DNA from: Rhodospirillales bacterium
Lineage (GTDB): Bacteria; Pseudomonadota; Alphaproteobacteria; ATCC43930; CGMCC-115725
Assembly (NCBI GenBank): GCA_947473305.1
Contig: CANJCB010000007.1
Span: 1-64,000 of the forward strand
Reading direction: 5' to 3'
Length of the DNA stretch: 64,000 bases
The notes under the pieces were generated by a model that was not told where the DNA came from, ran no database searches, and saw only the letters and a program-made list of their open reading frames with translations. The position numbers and the translations under genes were made by a program. Shown piece after piece: positions 16,625-25,740 of the stretch. Position 1 is the stretch's first letter. Every line of letters starts with the position of its first letter.

Positions 16625-18574
16625 TTACCCGTCCACGTGGAAATGATCATAAATCTTTTTCGCAACGGCCTTGCTGATGCCCTCGACCCGCTCCAGGTCG
16701 GTAAGCCCCGCCCGCGACACGCCACGCGCCGAGCCGAAATGATGCAGCAGCGCCTTCTTGCGCTTGCCGCCGATGCCTGAGATCTCGTCGAGCGGCGACG
16801 CGCCGATCGCTTTCACCCGCCGCGCCCGGTGGGTTCCGATGGCGAAGCGATGGGCCTCGTCCCGGATACGCTGGAGGAAGTAGAGCACCGGGTCCTTCTG
16901 ATCGAGGCTGAAGGGCGGGCGGCCGGGCCGGAAGAAGCGCTCCCGCCCGGCATCGCGGTCCGGTCCCTTGGCGATGGCCGCCAAGGCGATATCGTCGATG
17001 CCGAGATCCTCCATCACCTGGAGCGCCGAGGAAAGCTGCCCCGGCCCGCCGTCGATCAGCACGAGATCGGGCCAGGTTCCCTGCTCCCGGTCGGGATCTT
17101 CCTTGATGGCGCGGGCGAAGCGCCGGCTCAGCATCTCCCGCATCATGCCGTAGTCGTCGCCGGGGGTGAGCGCAGCGGGCTCCGCCGAGGCCTCGATCGC
17201 CTCGCCCAAACCTTCTTTTGAATCCGCCAAGGGTCCGACGCCGCGGATGTTGAACTTGCGGTAGGCGTTCTTGATGAAGCCGCCGGGTCCGGCGACGATC
17301 ATCGCACCCACCGCGTGACTGCCTTGGATATGGCTGTTGTCGTAGACCTCGATCCGCTGGGGCGGGGCTTCGAGCCCCAGAGCCAGCGCCGTTCCCTCCA
17401 GCAGTTTTTGCTGGGTGGCGCTTTCCGCGAGCCGACGGGCCAAGGCCTCCCTGGCATTGACGAGGGCATGCTCCAGGACCTGCCGCTTTTCGCCGCGTTT
17501 CGGGACCGCGATTTCCACCTTATGGCCGGCGCTGACGCCCAGCGCCTCGGCCAGGAGGGCGCATTCCTGGGGTTCATGGCTCAACAGGATCTGCCGGGGC
17601 GGCGACTTGTTGTCATAGAACTGCCCGAGGAAAGCGGCGAGGACCTCCTCCAGAGGCAATTGCCGGTCGTGGCTCGGGAAATAGGCGTGGTTGCCCCAGT
17701 TCTGCCCGGCCCGGAAGAAGAAGACCTGGATGCAGGTCTGCCCGCCCGTCTGATGCGCCGCGATCACATCCGCATCGGCGACGCCGGGCAGGTTGATGTC
17801 CTGGCGGCCCTGCACCTGGGTCAAGGCCCGGATCCGGTCGCGCACCATGGCGGCGCTTTCGAACTCCATGGCGTCGGAATGGGCCTGCATGACCCGGGCA
17901 AGGCGCTCCTGCACCTCTTTGCTGCGACCCTGGAGGAAGCTTCGCGCTTCCCCGACCAGCTTCGCATAGCCGTCCTTGTCGATCCGGCCGACGCAGGGCG
18001 CGCTGCAGCGCTTGATCTGGAAGAGAAGACAGGGCCGCGTCCTGGTCGAAAAGATGCTGTCGGAGCAGGATCGCAGCAGGAAGGCCCGCTGGAGCGCGAT
18101 CAGGGTGCGGTTGACGGCCCCGGCCGAGGCGAAGGGACCGAAATATTCTCCCGGCAGATTGCGCGCGCCGCGATGCTTGGTGAGCTGCGCGAAGTCGTGT
18201 CCGCCGGTAATTCGAATGTCGGGAAAGGATTTGTCGTCCCGCAGCAGCACGTTGTAGCGCGGCATGAGGCGCTTGATGAGGTTGCTTTCGAGCAGCAGCG
18301 CCTCGGCCTCGGTATGGGTGACGACGACCTCCATCGAGAAGGTCTCGTTCACCATGCGCAGGATCCGGTTGGAGAGCCCGGCAGCGGAAACGTAGTTGCC
18401 GACCCGGCTCTTCAGGTTGCGCGCCTTGCCCACGTAAAGCGCATCGCCCTTGCGGTCGAGCATGCGATAGACGCCCGAGGTCGTCGGCAGGGTCTTTACG
18501 ACGGCCCGGATCGCCTCGGCGCCCGTTACGGAGCCGGTCGTCTCGCCTTCGGTATTTTCTGGGTCGTCCGCCAT
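16625..18574 (-). CDS. uvrC: Excinuclease ABC subunit C
   Basis: The 649-residue nuclease makes both incisions in nucleotide excision repair. It has the N-terminal GIY-YIG nuclease domain ([20 protein letters not shown]), a Cys-rich segment (KRCSAPC), a UVR motif for UvrB contact, the RNase H-like C-terminal nuclease ([17 protein letters not shown]), and tandem helix-hairpin-helix motifs ([17 protein letters not shown]). Length is normal. It is upstream of pgsA in the same direction by 49 bp. Confidence 0.97.
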   Translation of the reverse strand: MADDPENTEGETTGSVTGAEAIRAVVKTLPTTSGVYRMLDRKGDALYVGKARNLKSRVGNYVSAAGLSNRILRMVNETFSMEVVVTHTEAEALLLESNLIKRLMPRYNVLLRDDKSFPDIRITGGHDFAQLTKHRGARNLPGEYFGPFASAGAVNRTLIALQRAFLLRSCSDSIFSTRTRPCLLFQIKRCSAPCVGRIDKDGYAKLVGEARSFLQGRSKEVQERLARVMQAHSDAMEFESAAMVRDRIRALTQVQGRQDINLPGVADADVIAAHQTGGQTCIQVFFFRAGQNWGNHAYFPSHDRQLPLEEVLAAFLGQFYDNKSPPRQILLSHEPQECALLAEALGVSAGHKVEIAVPKRGEKRQVLEHALVNAREALARRLAESATQQKLLEGTALALGLEAPPQRIEVYDNSHIQGSHAVGAMIVAGPGGFIKNAYRKFNIRGVGPLADSKEGLGEAIEASAEPAALTPGDDYGMMREMLSRRFARAIKEDPDREQGTWPDLVLIDGGPGQLSSALQVMEDLGIDDIALAAIAKGPDRDAGRERFFRPGRPPFSLDQKDPVLYFLQRIRDEAHRFAIGTHRARRVKAIGASPLDEISGIGGKRKKALLHHFGSARGVSRAGLTDLERVEGISKAVAKKIYDHFHVDG

Positions 18575-18606
18575 CGCCTCTCACTTGGCGAAAAGGCGGA
18601 GCGGCG

Positions 18607-19260
18607 TCAACCGGTCTGCTCGGTCAGGATGAAATCAACCAGGGTTCCGTTCGATTCCGCCTGGAAGAAGACGGCGATGTCATGGTCGTCGAGCCACACG
18701 ACCTGGCGGCGGGGCCCGTGTATCTCGAAATGCCGGAGCCGCATCATATGACCGTGAACGTCTACATCCTCTTCCCTGCCACCAGTGATATGGACATTCT
18801 CGACGCGCCCGCTGCGGGTGGACATCAAATGGGTCGCGTCCATCATCTTGCCGGTCCAGGGATTGGTCGGCCGGACATCGACCGGCGCCAGGGTCTTTCC
18901 TTCCGGCGTGACGATGGAGAACCCGTCTTCCCGGGCCTCGCCCTTGATCTCCAGACGCTCGCCGTTGGTGACCGTGATGCCCTGAAAGCCTGTCAGGCGG
19001 CCCTGTTCCCAGGTCTCCACGCGCTGGGCATCCTGGCGATAGAGCGTGATGCCCAGGATCCTGACCGCAACATGCAGCTCGGTATTGACCTGGACCTTGT
19101 CGCCGTTCCGCTCCACGACATTGGTATAGGTGCCGATCGAGCCGAATTTCGGATGGTCGACCTCGTAGCGATAGATTTCGCGCGCGGCCTCGGCCCGGCC
19201 GGGCAGGAAACTGCCAGCGATGAAAAGGCCAAGGGCCAGATATGCCGCAAACCGTTTCAC
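18607..19260 (-). CDS. Exported DUF6134-family protein
   Basis: I choose GTG 19260 because it gives a clean signal peptide (VKRFAAYLALGLFIAG, cleavage after AEA), making 217 residues. An upstream start at 19332 adds 24 polar residues in front of that signal. The mature protein is rich in beta strands (REIYRYEVDHPKFGSIGTY, VQVNTELHVAVRILG, YRQDAQRVETWEQG), as in DUF6134 proteins. Its function is not known; it is probably a periplasmic beta-sheet protein. It precedes uvrC on the same strand by 32 bp. Confidence 0.72.
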   Translation of the reverse strand: MKRFAAYLALGLFIAGSFLPGRAEAAREIYRYEVDHPKFGSIGTYTNVVERNGDKVQVNTELHVAVRILGITLYRQDAQRVETWEQGRLTGFQGITVTNGERLEIKGEAREDGFSIVTPEGKTLAPVDVRPTNPWTGKMMDATHLMSTRSGRVENVHITGGREEDVDVHGHMMRLRHFEIHGPRRQVVWLDDHDIAVFFQAESNGTLVDFILTEQTG

Positions 19261-19356
19261 GCTTAAGCGCCTCGCTGCGCTGGTTTCGCGAGTTCCGGCC
19301 ATTAAACATGGACCGGAACGCGCTGTCAGCAAGGCATATGCGCGAATGCTCCCGGT

Positions 19357-19518
19357 TTAGCCACAGCCGCAGTCGTCGCCGCAACCCTTCGTCTTACGCC
19401 CTTCGGGCTTCGCGACATTGCCGATGGCGCGGCGGAAGCGCTTGGGGAGCACCACCGTCCAGAGGACGAAGCCCGTGGCAAGCGCCACCGCGGCATAGAC
19501 GAGGGTCGTCTGGAGCAT
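19357..19518 (-). CDS. Small Cys-rich membrane protein next to FeoB
   Basis: A 53-residue reading frame begins at ATG 19518, 3 bp after the feoB stop. It has one membrane helix (VYAAVALATGFVLWTVVL), a basic stretch (PKRFRRAIG) and a Cys-Gly tail (GCGDDCGCG). This layout matches small FeoB-associated Cys-rich membrane proteins and FeoC-like partners found after feoB. It may bind iron or help FeoB assembly. The function is inferred from position and composition. Confidence 0.75.
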   Translation of the reverse strand: MLQTTLVYAAVALATGFVLWTVVLPKRFRRAIGNVAKPEGRKTKGCGDDCGCG

Positions 19519-19521
19519 GGC

Positions 19522-21399
19522 CTAGCCTCCGCCGAGCGCGACAGCGATGTGATAGGTGACGAAGGACGCCCCATAGGCGAGCGTGATCATGTAGATGAAG
19601 AGGATCACCGGCCAGCGCCAGGAATTGGTCTCCCGCTTCACGACGCCCAACGTCGAAGCGCATTGCGGCGCAAAGACATACCAGGCGAGCAGCGAGAGCG
19701 CCGTCGCCAGCGACCAGTGGCCCGCGAGTGTGGCGCCCAAGGCCCCCGTGGATTCTTCACCCCCCGCCACCGCATAAACCGTGCCCAGCGCCGCCACCGC
19801 CACCTCGCGCGCCGCCAGCCCTGGAATGAGCGCCACCGCGATCTCCCAGGTGAAGCCGATGGGCGCCAGAAGCGGCTGGAGGGCATGGCCGATCATGCCG
19901 GCGAAGCTGTAATTGATGGCGGGATCCGTGGCTCCCTCCGGCGCGCCGGGCACGGTGCTCAGGAACCAGATCAGAATCATGATCGAAAGGATGATGGTGC
20001 CGGCCCGCTGCAGGAACACCTTGGCGCGGACCCAGACCCCCATGATCACATTCTTGGGATCGGGCAGCTTGTAGCTCGGCAGTTCCATGATGAAGGGCTC
20101 GACCGCGCTCCGCCAGATCAGCCGGCGCAGCACGAAGGCGACGAGGAGCGCGCTGACGATCCCCGTCGCATAGAGCCCGAACATGACGAGGCCCTGCAGA
20201 TCGATGAAGCCCGCGACCGTATTCCGGGGCACGAAGGCGCCGATGATGAGGGTATAGACCGGGATGCGCGCGGAGCAGGTCATCAGGGGCGCCACCAGGA
20301 TGGTGGCCAGCCGGTCGTGCCGGTTGTCGATGACCCGGGTGGACATGATGCCGGGAATGGCGCAGGCGAAGCTCGACAGCAGGGGGATGAAGGCGCGCCC
20401 GTGAAGCCCCGCGCCGCCCATGATCTTGTCCATCAGGAAGGCGGCCCGGGCCATATAGCCGAAGTCTTCCAGCAGGATGATGAAGAAGAACAAGACCAGG
20501 ATCTGGGGCAGGAAGACAAGCACGCTGCCGACGCCCGCGATAACGCCCTCGGCGATGAGGCTCCGCAGAACCCCGTCCGGCAGGGTGGCGTTGACCCATC
20601 CGCCCAGCCATTCAAAGGCGGCCTTGATGCCGTCCATCGCCGGATTGGCCCAGCTGAAGACCGCCTGGAACATCAGGAAGAGAATCACCAGCAGCACCAC
20701 CGTGCCGGCGACCGGGTGGAGCAGCACGGCATCGAGCCGGTTCGTCCAGCTGTCGGGCCGGGCCGGGGGGGCAACCGCGATCTTCAGGATGCGCTCCGCC
20801 TCGCGATGGGCGGCGCGAACCTCGTCGGGACCCGGCTCCTGCCATTCGTCGCGCGATGACGTGAGACCTTGGGCGGCCAGACGGTCGATCTCTTCGAGAA
20901 GCTCGGACGTGCCGTTGCGCCGCACCGCGACCGAGGTCACGACGGGCATGCCCAATTCGTCGGCCAGCCGGTCGAGATCGATGGCGATGCCACGATGCTT
21001 GGCGATATCGAACATGTTGAGCGAGAGGACGACCGGGCGGCCGACCTGCTTCAGTTCAAGGGCGAGCCGAAGCACGAGGCGGAGGTTGGTCGCATCCGCG
21101 ACGCAGACAATGACATCGGGCCGCGCTTCGCCCTGAAGCCGCCCCAGAACCACATCGCGGGTGACCGCTTCGTCGGGGCTCCGCGCGCGCAGGCTGTAGG
21201 TACCGGGGAGGTCGACCACCTGGAAGCGCCGGCCGGAGGGCGTGTCGAAGACGCCTTCCTTGCGCTCGACCGTCACGCCCGGATAATTCGCGACCTTCTG
21301 GCGACTGCCGGTCAGCGCGTTGAAAAGCGCGGTCTTGCCGGAATTGGGATTGCCCACCAAGGCGATGCGGCAGGACATTGCCGCGACTTCGACGGTCAT
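19522..21399 (-). CDS. feoB: Ferrous iron transporter FeoB
   Basis: The 625-residue inner-membrane Fe2+ transporter has an N-terminal G domain with all guanine-binding motifs (GNPNSGKTALFNALTG, YPGVTVERK, DLPGTYSLRA, LNMFD), then a Gate/Core membrane region with about ten helices (FAGMIGHALQPLLAPIG). It is shorter than the 773-residue E. coli protein, as is common in alphaproteobacteria. It is translationally coupled to feoA by a 4-bp overlap and followed by a small Cys-rich partner. Confidence 0.97.
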   Translation of the reverse strand: MTVEVAAMSCRIALVGNPNSGKTALFNALTGSRQKVANYPGVTVERKEGVFDTPSGRRFQVVDLPGTYSLRARSPDEAVTRDVVLGRLQGEARPDVIVCVADATNLRLVLRLALELKQVGRPVVLSLNMFDIAKHRGIAIDLDRLADELGMPVVTSVAVRRNGTSELLEEIDRLAAQGLTSSRDEWQEPGPDEVRAAHREAERILKIAVAPPARPDSWTNRLDAVLLHPVAGTVVLLVILFLMFQAVFSWANPAMDGIKAAFEWLGGWVNATLPDGVLRSLIAEGVIAGVGSVLVFLPQILVLFFFIILLEDFGYMARAAFLMDKIMGGAGLHGRAFIPLLSSFACAIPGIMSTRVIDNRHDRLATILVAPLMTCSARIPVYTLIIGAFVPRNTVAGFIDLQGLVMFGLYATGIVSALLVAFVLRRLIWRSAVEPFIMELPSYKLPDPKNVIMGVWVRAKVFLQRAGTIILSIMILIWFLSTVPGAPEGATDPAINYSFAGMIGHALQPLLAPIGFTWEIAVALIPGLAAREVAVAALGTVYAVAGGEESTGALGATLAGHWSLATALSLLAWYVFAPQCASTLGVVKRETNSWRWPVILFIYMITLAYGASFVTYHIAVALGGG

Positions 21400-21719
21400 C
21401 TCAAAGTCTCCGTCGGGCGGATCAGCACGGCATCCGCCTCTCGACGCCGGAGCGCCACGCGCATATCGTCGAGCTTCACCGCGATCGGATCCCTGCCGAT
21501 GAAGCCTTCGTGCAGGATTTCGACCCGCGCACCCTCGACGAAGCCGATTTCCAACAGGCGGCGCTCCAGTTCATAACTGTCGATGCCATTGGCCGGCGCG
21601 CTCGCGAGATCCAGCCTTTCCACGACGCCGCGCAGACCCCGGGCGCCGCGGCCGAGCGGCACCAAACCACTGCCGCTCTCAGACGAGGGGCGGGACAAGA
21701 TCGAGCGTTCTTCGGGCAT
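21396..21719 (-). CDS. feoA: Ferrous iron transport protein A
   Basis: An SH3-like cytosolic protein that supports FeoB. The FeoA core is visible (LLEIGFVEGARVEILHEGFIGRDPIAVKL and MRVALRRREADAVLI). From ATG 21719, with GGTGA 5 nt upstream, it is 107 residues; a GTG at 21728 is an alternative. About 30 extra N-terminal residues precede the domain. It is the first gene of the feoAB operon, behind a Fur-like promoter. Confidence 0.92.
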   Translation of the reverse strand: MPEERSILSRPSSESGSGLVPLGRGARGLRGVVERLDLASAPANGIDSYELERRLLEIGFVEGARVEILHEGFIGRDPIAVKLDDMRVALRRREADAVLIRPTETLR

Positions 21720-21752
21720 CCAAATCACCGGTGGGGCATAGAGCCCTAGTCA

Positions 21753-21781
21753 TTAATAATCATTCGCATAAATGAGATCAA
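21753..21781 (-). promoter_or_regulatory. feoAB promoter with Fur-like box
   Basis: On the minus strand TTGATC (21781-21776) and TATTAA (21758-21753) are spaced 17 bp, a good sigma-70 promoter. The spacer and -10 carry ATGCGAATGATTATTAATG (21769-21751), which matches the AT-rich GATAATGATTATC-type Fur box in most positions. Binding here would block RNA polymerase, as expected for iron-repressed feo operons. Confidence 0.6.
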
Positions 21782-21877
21782 GTATCCCCATCCTCTGAGA
21801 CAATTTGTCCGGTCGCGCCTTGACGGCGCCGGGCCGCCTGTTCAAGCCGGTTTGCGGGCGCTAGGATCGCGTCCGCC

Positions 21878-22285
21878 ATGAGACGGAACACCCCAAAGAG
21901 ACGTGCACGACGCTTCGGCCTTTGGCTGGGGCTGGTCGCGCTCGCCATCCAGGGGATCTTCCCGTTCCTGCTTGCGGCCGAACTGCGCGCGGCGAGCTTT
22001 GCCGAAGACATGGCGGTTTTCTGCCAAGTCGATAATGGGACCGGTTCCGATCAGGCCGGCGGCGGCATGCAGCCGATGCAGGGGCACGATCATGTCCACT
22101 GCCCGATCTGCCTCGGCCTCCAGGCGGGAGGGCCGTTCCTGCAAGCGGATGCACCGGCTCTCCTCCTGCCGGCATTTGCAGGACCGGCTCATGCCATCCT
22201 CGCCGCTACGGCGCTTGCCCCGGCCTCCTACGCTCTCGCCTATCGATCCCGCGCTCCGCCTTTCCAGGGCTCATCCACCATCTGA
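21878..22285 (+). CDS. DUF2946-like protein, probable copper-linked membrane protein
   Basis: The 135-residue protein has a basic N-terminus, one hydrophobic helix (LWLGLVALAIQGIFPFLLA) and a HDHVHCPICLGLQ motif, the His/Cys-rich signature of DUF2946 proteins. A Met-rich GGGMQPMQGHDHVH stretch could bind copper. Family function is not established. It begins a set with copC, copD, PCuAC and SCO genes, which supports a role in copper handling. Confidence 0.75.
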   Translation: MRRNTPKRRARRFGLWLGLVALAIQGIFPFLLAAELRAASFAEDMAVFCQVDNGTGSDQAGGGMQPMQGHDHVHCPICLGLQAGGPFLQADAPALLLPAFAGPAHAILAATALAPASYALAYRSRAPPFQGSSTI

Positions 22286-22346
22286 CGACCTGATCGCCGG
22301 CAAGGCTCGCCTTGTCCTGCGCGTCCCCTGGAATTGGAGTTTCATC

Positions 22347-22730
22347 ATGATCCGCCTTCGCACGCTTTTTGCCGCCCTCGCGGTATTCCTCGCCCTGGGC
22401 ATGGGCGTCGCCTTCGCCCACGCCCATCTCTCCCGTTCGGCCCCCGCCGCCGACAGCACGGCTTCGGTCGCGCCGAAGGAGATCCGCCTCTGGTTCACCC
22501 GGACGCTGGAGCCCAATCTTTCGTCGCTGGAAGTGACGGATGCCACCGGTCATTCGGTGGCCCAGGGCAAGATGCGTCTCGACCCCGAGGACGCCAAGCA
22601 AATGGTCCTCGCGCTGACGGCGCTGAAGGCAGGGAGCTACAAGGTCGCCTGGAAGGCCGTCTCGGTCGACAGCCACACCACCAACGGCGACTTCGCCTTC
22701 ACCGTGGCCCAGGGCGCCGCCCAGAACTAG
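22347..22730 (+). CDS. copC: Copper resistance protein CopC
   Basis: A 127-residue periplasmic protein with signal peptide (cleaved after AFA) and mature start HAHLSRSAPAADS, in which the N-terminal His is a copper ligand. It has the CopC beta-sandwich and the C-terminal VDSHTTNGDFAFTV with its conserved D-x-H. It starts at ATG 22347 behind GGAG and precedes copD by 9 bp. The frame continues upstream but overlaps the DUF2946 gene, so the longer start is rejected. Confidence 0.94.
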   Translation: MIRLRTLFAALAVFLALGMGVAFAHAHLSRSAPAADSTASVAPKEIRLWFTRTLEPNLSSLEVTDATGHSVAQGKMRLDPEDAKQMVLALTALKAGSYKVAWKAVSVDSHTTNGDFAFTVAQGAAQN

Positions 22731-22739
22731 GCCGATATC

Positions 22740-24299
22740 ATGGACCTGATGGCGGTTTCCCGCGCCATCCACTTCGCCGCTCTCATGCTGCCGGCGGGCG
22801 CCTGGACCTTCATGGTCCTGGTGGCCCGGACGGCGGTCGGAGCGGCGATGCGGCGCGTCCTGGAAATGCTGGCCTGGACAGGGCTCGCGGCGGGTCTCGC
22901 CTCGGGCCTCGTCTGGCTGCTGCTCCAGGCCAGTTCCATGACCGGGATCCCGTCGGAAGCGATCCTGTCGGACGGAACCGCGCTCACTGTGCTGACCCAT
23001 ACCCGCTTCGGCACGGTCTGGGAATTTCGGGGGGTCCTCGGCCTGGCGCTTGCCGGCTTCATGCTGCTGCGCCCCGGCCGCCGCTGGGTCGACGTGACGA
23101 TCCTCGCTCTGAGCGCGGGGCTACTGGGCAGCATCGCCTGGAGCGGGCACGCGAGCGCCGACGACGATCCGCTTCACCTCGGCGCGGATATGATCCATCT
23201 CCTGGTGGCAGGAGCCTGGCTCGGCTCCCTGCCCCCGCTCATCCTCGCCTTGGGCCGCCAGACGGCTCAGTCGGAAACCCTCGCCCTGGTCAGGCGTTTT
23301 TCCACCCTGGGCGTGATCTCGGTTGGAACCCTGATCGCGACGGGGATCGTCAACAGCCTTGTGTTGGTCGGCACGCTACCGGCATTGGTCGGCACGCCCT
23401 ATGGCCGGATCCTCATAGCCAAAGTCCTGCTTTTTATCGCCATGGTGCTGATCGCCTCGATCAACCGGCTTCGGCTGACCCCGGCCCTCGCGGGCAAGGA
23501 TTGGCAGCGGGCAGCGGGACGATTACGGCGCAACGCGCTGGCGGAATGTCTGCTGGGCCTCGGCGTTCTTGCGCTCGTCGGCGTCCTCGGCACCCTCCCG
23601 CCCGGCGCGCATGAGCAGCCGTGGTGGCCTTTCCCGAGCAGGCTCAGCCTTGGCGCTGTCGAAGCCCTGCCGGATCTTCGCAACGAAGCCATCGCCTGGA
23701 TGGCCTTGGCGCTGCTGGGGCTTTGCGCCTTCGTCCTTGCCTGGGCGAAAGGCAAGCGCTGGCTCTGGGGAGCGCCGCTGGGGATAGCCCTCTGTCTCCT
23801 GGGCAGCTGGAACCTCATGCCGCTCGTCTCCGGGGAAGCCTATCCCACCAGCTTCTATGGTCAGACCGAGGCTTTTACCGCCGCGTCGCTCCGGCGAGGC
23901 GAGGCGACCTACCGGCAGAATTGCGCGAATTGCCATGGCCCCGAAGGGCGCGGCGACGGGCCGGCCTTTCAGGCGCTGCGCATCCCCCCGGCGGATCTCA
24001 CGGCCGAGCATCTCTTCGATCATAGCGACGGCGACCTCTTCTGGTGGATCAGCCGGGGAATGGGCGACGATCTGATGCCGGGTTTCGCGGATGTCCTCCC
24101 GGAAGCAGGTCGCTGGGACCTGATCAATTTCCTCCAGGCGCGCGCTTCGGGCGTCTTGGCAAGCGACATGACCGCCGAGGTCACCGCCTTTCCCGCGCCC
24201 CTCGCCCCCGATTTCAGCTTCGAAGCGGAGGGCCGGGAAACGACCTTGTTGGTGGAGGCCGCCAAAGGGGGGGGCTCTGGTCGCCTTTTCCGGCGATGA
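22740..24299 (+). CDS. copD: CopD copper transporter fused to cytochrome c domain
   Basis: The 519-residue membrane protein begins with a CopD domain of about eight helices (AVSRAIHFAALMLPAGAWTF, LVVGTLPALVGTPYGRIL). A c-type cytochrome domain with the haem site CANCHGPEGRGDG follows at about residue 395, with a Met in GDDLMPGF. The frame ends shortly after an eight-G run (24267-24274). With seven Gs, the frame would continue into a redoxin-like tail, so the gene is probably longer or was. The CopD and cytochrome parts are intact, so a functional product is still plausible. Confidence 0.85.
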   Translation: MDLMAVSRAIHFAALMLPAGAWTFMVLVARTAVGAAMRRVLEMLAWTGLAAGLASGLVWLLLQASSMTGIPSEAILSDGTALTVLTHTRFGTVWEFRGVLGLALAGFMLLRPGRRWVDVTILALSAGLLGSIAWSGHASADDDPLHLGADMIHLLVAGAWLGSLPPLILALGRQTAQSETLALVRRFSTLGVISVGTLIATGIVNSLVLVGTLPALVGTPYGRILIAKVLLFIAMVLIASINRLRLTPALAGKDWQRAAGRLRRNALAECLLGLGVLALVGVLGTLPPGAHEQPWWPFPSRLSLGAVEALPDLRNEAIAWMALALLGLCAFVLAWAKGKRWLWGAPLGIALCLLGSWNLMPLVSGEAYPTSFYGQTEAFTAASLRRGEATYRQNCANCHGPEGRGDGPAFQALRIPPADLTAEHLFDHSDGDLFWWISRGMGDDLMPGFADVLPEAGRWDLINFLQARASGVLASDMTAEVTAFPAPLAPDFSFEAEGRETTLLVEAAKGGGSGRLFRR

Positions 24300-24578
24300 G
24301 ATCCGGATCGATCGTCCGGGCCGCGTGTCTGTGATCTTTCCCATGAATTCTGAGATTCGCGCGGCCTATCGTCTCTTCGAAAGGCGCAACCAATCGGACC
24401 CGCTTCCCGCTGCGGCCCCGGAGATCGCCTTTCTCATCGACCGCGCCGGGATGATCCGGGCACGCTGGTCGCCCGGCGACGAGCCCGATTGGGGCGACAA
24501 AAATGTCGTGGCGAAGAGATGCGGCAGATGGATGCCATGCCGCTTAAACCCCGGATATCTTCGGGGCATCGGCATTGA
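24300..24578 (+). pseudogene. Detached redoxin-like tail of the CopD protein
   Basis: Removing one G from 24267-24274 lets copD read on as ALVAFSGDEIRI, then SEIRAAYRLFERRNQSD, then EIAFLIDRAGMIRARW, which looks like the end of an AhpC/TSA- or SCO-like redoxin domain. Near 24513 a second slip, one missing base, shifts again to MRQMDAMPLKPRISSGHRH and a stop at 24576-24578, a His-rich tail. The domain also looks shortened at its start. Either two sequence errors or true decay explains this. Confidence 0.6.
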
Positions 24579-24606
24579 CACCCGAAACGAGCGACAGGAG
24601 ACAGGA

Positions 24607-25116
24607 ATGCTCAGAACCTTGATCGCGGCGATCTTGCTCACCATGACCGCCGGGCTTGCCGTGGCCCAGCAGACAGACGGGGTCCGCGTCAGCGACCCTT
24701 GGGCGAGAGCGACGCCGGGCCGTGCGCCTAACGGAGCCGCCTACCTGACCCTCGTCAATCCGGGCGTCGGCGCCGACCGCCTCGTTGCCGTCTCCACCCC
24801 CGCCGCGGAAAAGGCTGAGATTCATGAAGTGATCATGGAGAAGGGCGTCATGCAGATGCGCCCCGCCGGCCCCCTGACCATCGATGCCGGTAAGACCGTG
24901 GTGCTGAAGCCCGGCGGCTATCACCTGATGCTGATGGGGCTGAAGCAGCCTTTGAAGGCAGGCGACACGCTGCCTCTGACCCTCACTTTCGAGAAAGCCG
25001 GAGTACGGCAAGTGGCAGCCCCCATCGGCGCGGCAGGCGCCATGGGGCCGGCCGGCGGTCCCACCGCCGGCGCCGACCCCCATGCCGGCCACGACATGAG
25101 CCAGCACAAGCCATGA
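24607..25116 (+). CDS. Periplasmic copper chaperone PCu(A)C
   Basis: A 169-residue secreted protein with signal peptide (LIAAILLTMTAGLAVAQ) and the PCuAC domain: VRVSDPWARATPGRAPNGAAYLTL, HEVIMEKGVMQMRP and LKPGGYHLMLMGLKQPL. The H-x10-M-x21-H-x-M copper site is represented by these His and Met residues. A C-terminal His/Met-rich tail (DPHAGHDMSQH) adds possible ligands. It delivers Cu(I) to the CuA site of cytochrome oxidase, with the SCO protein that follows and overlaps by 4 bp. Confidence 0.92.
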   Translation: MLRTLIAAILLTMTAGLAVAQQTDGVRVSDPWARATPGRAPNGAAYLTLVNPGVGADRLVAVSTPAAEKAEIHEVIMEKGVMQMRPAGPLTIDAGKTVVLKPGGYHLMLMGLKQPLKAGDTLPLTLTFEKAGVRQVAAPIGAAGAMGPAGGPTAGADPHAGHDMSQHKP

Positions 25117-25736
25117 GAAAACGCCGCTCCCGCCTCCAGACCTCGCGCCGGCTCCTCTGGATCGCGGCGGGCGCCATCATTGTCGTCGCCCTGGTGGCGG
25201 GCCTCGAACGATGGATCTCCGGCATCGGTCCGCAGCCCGGAGCGGCCCAGGCGATCGGCGGCCCCTTCTCGCTGATCGACCAGGAGGGGCGCCGGGTCAC
25301 CGATCGGGAATTCCGGGGCAAATGGATGCTCGTTTATTTCGGCTATACTCGCTGCCCGGACGCCTGCCCCACCACCCTCAACGAGGTGGCGGGCGCGCTG
25401 GAAAAGCTGGGACCGCTCGCCGACCGGCTGCAGCCTCTCTTCATCACGGTCGATCCGGCCCGCGACACCGCGGCCGAGCTGACGTCCTACACCAAAGCCT
25501 TCGACACCCGCATCCTGGGCCTCACCGGGAGCCCGGCCGAAATCGCCCAGGCGGCCACCGCCTATCGGATCACCTTCGCCCGCCACGAGATGCCCCAGGT
25601 CAGCGATTACGCCATGGACCATACCTCGGTCCTGACGCTTCTCGACGCTTCCGGGCGTTTCGTCATCCGTTTTGGCGATCAGATCGGCCAGGACCGCCTC
25701 GCCGAGAAGTTACGCGCTTTCCTCGAAAAGGGATGA
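25113..25736 (+). CDS. SCO-family copper protein for cytochrome oxidase assembly
   Basis: The 207-residue membrane-anchored thioredoxin-fold protein has an N-terminal helix (LLWIAAGAIIVVALVAGL) and the SCO copper motif YFGYTRCPDACPTTL, with CxxxC. The third ligand is His in MDHTSVLTLLD. It helps load CuA of cytochrome c oxidase. It overlaps the PCuAC gene by 4 bp, completing the copper set begun at 21878. Confidence 0.94.
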   Translation: MRKRRSRLQTSRRLLWIAAGAIIVVALVAGLERWISGIGPQPGAAQAIGGPFSLIDQEGRRVTDREFRGKWMLVYFGYTRCPDACPTTLNEVAGALEKLGPLADRLQPLFITVDPARDTAAELTSYTKAFDTRILGLTGSPAEIAQAATAYRITFARHEMPQVSDYAMDHTSVLTLLDASGRFVIRFGDQIGQDRLAEKLRAFLEKG

Positions 25737-25740
25737 GCGG

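Noticed and set aside
24325-24606. N-terminal extension of the PCu(A)C chaperone
   Set aside because: The signal peptide begins at ATG 24607 with GGAG upstream; the earlier part resembles the tail of a redoxin-like domain and belongs to the frameshifted copD.
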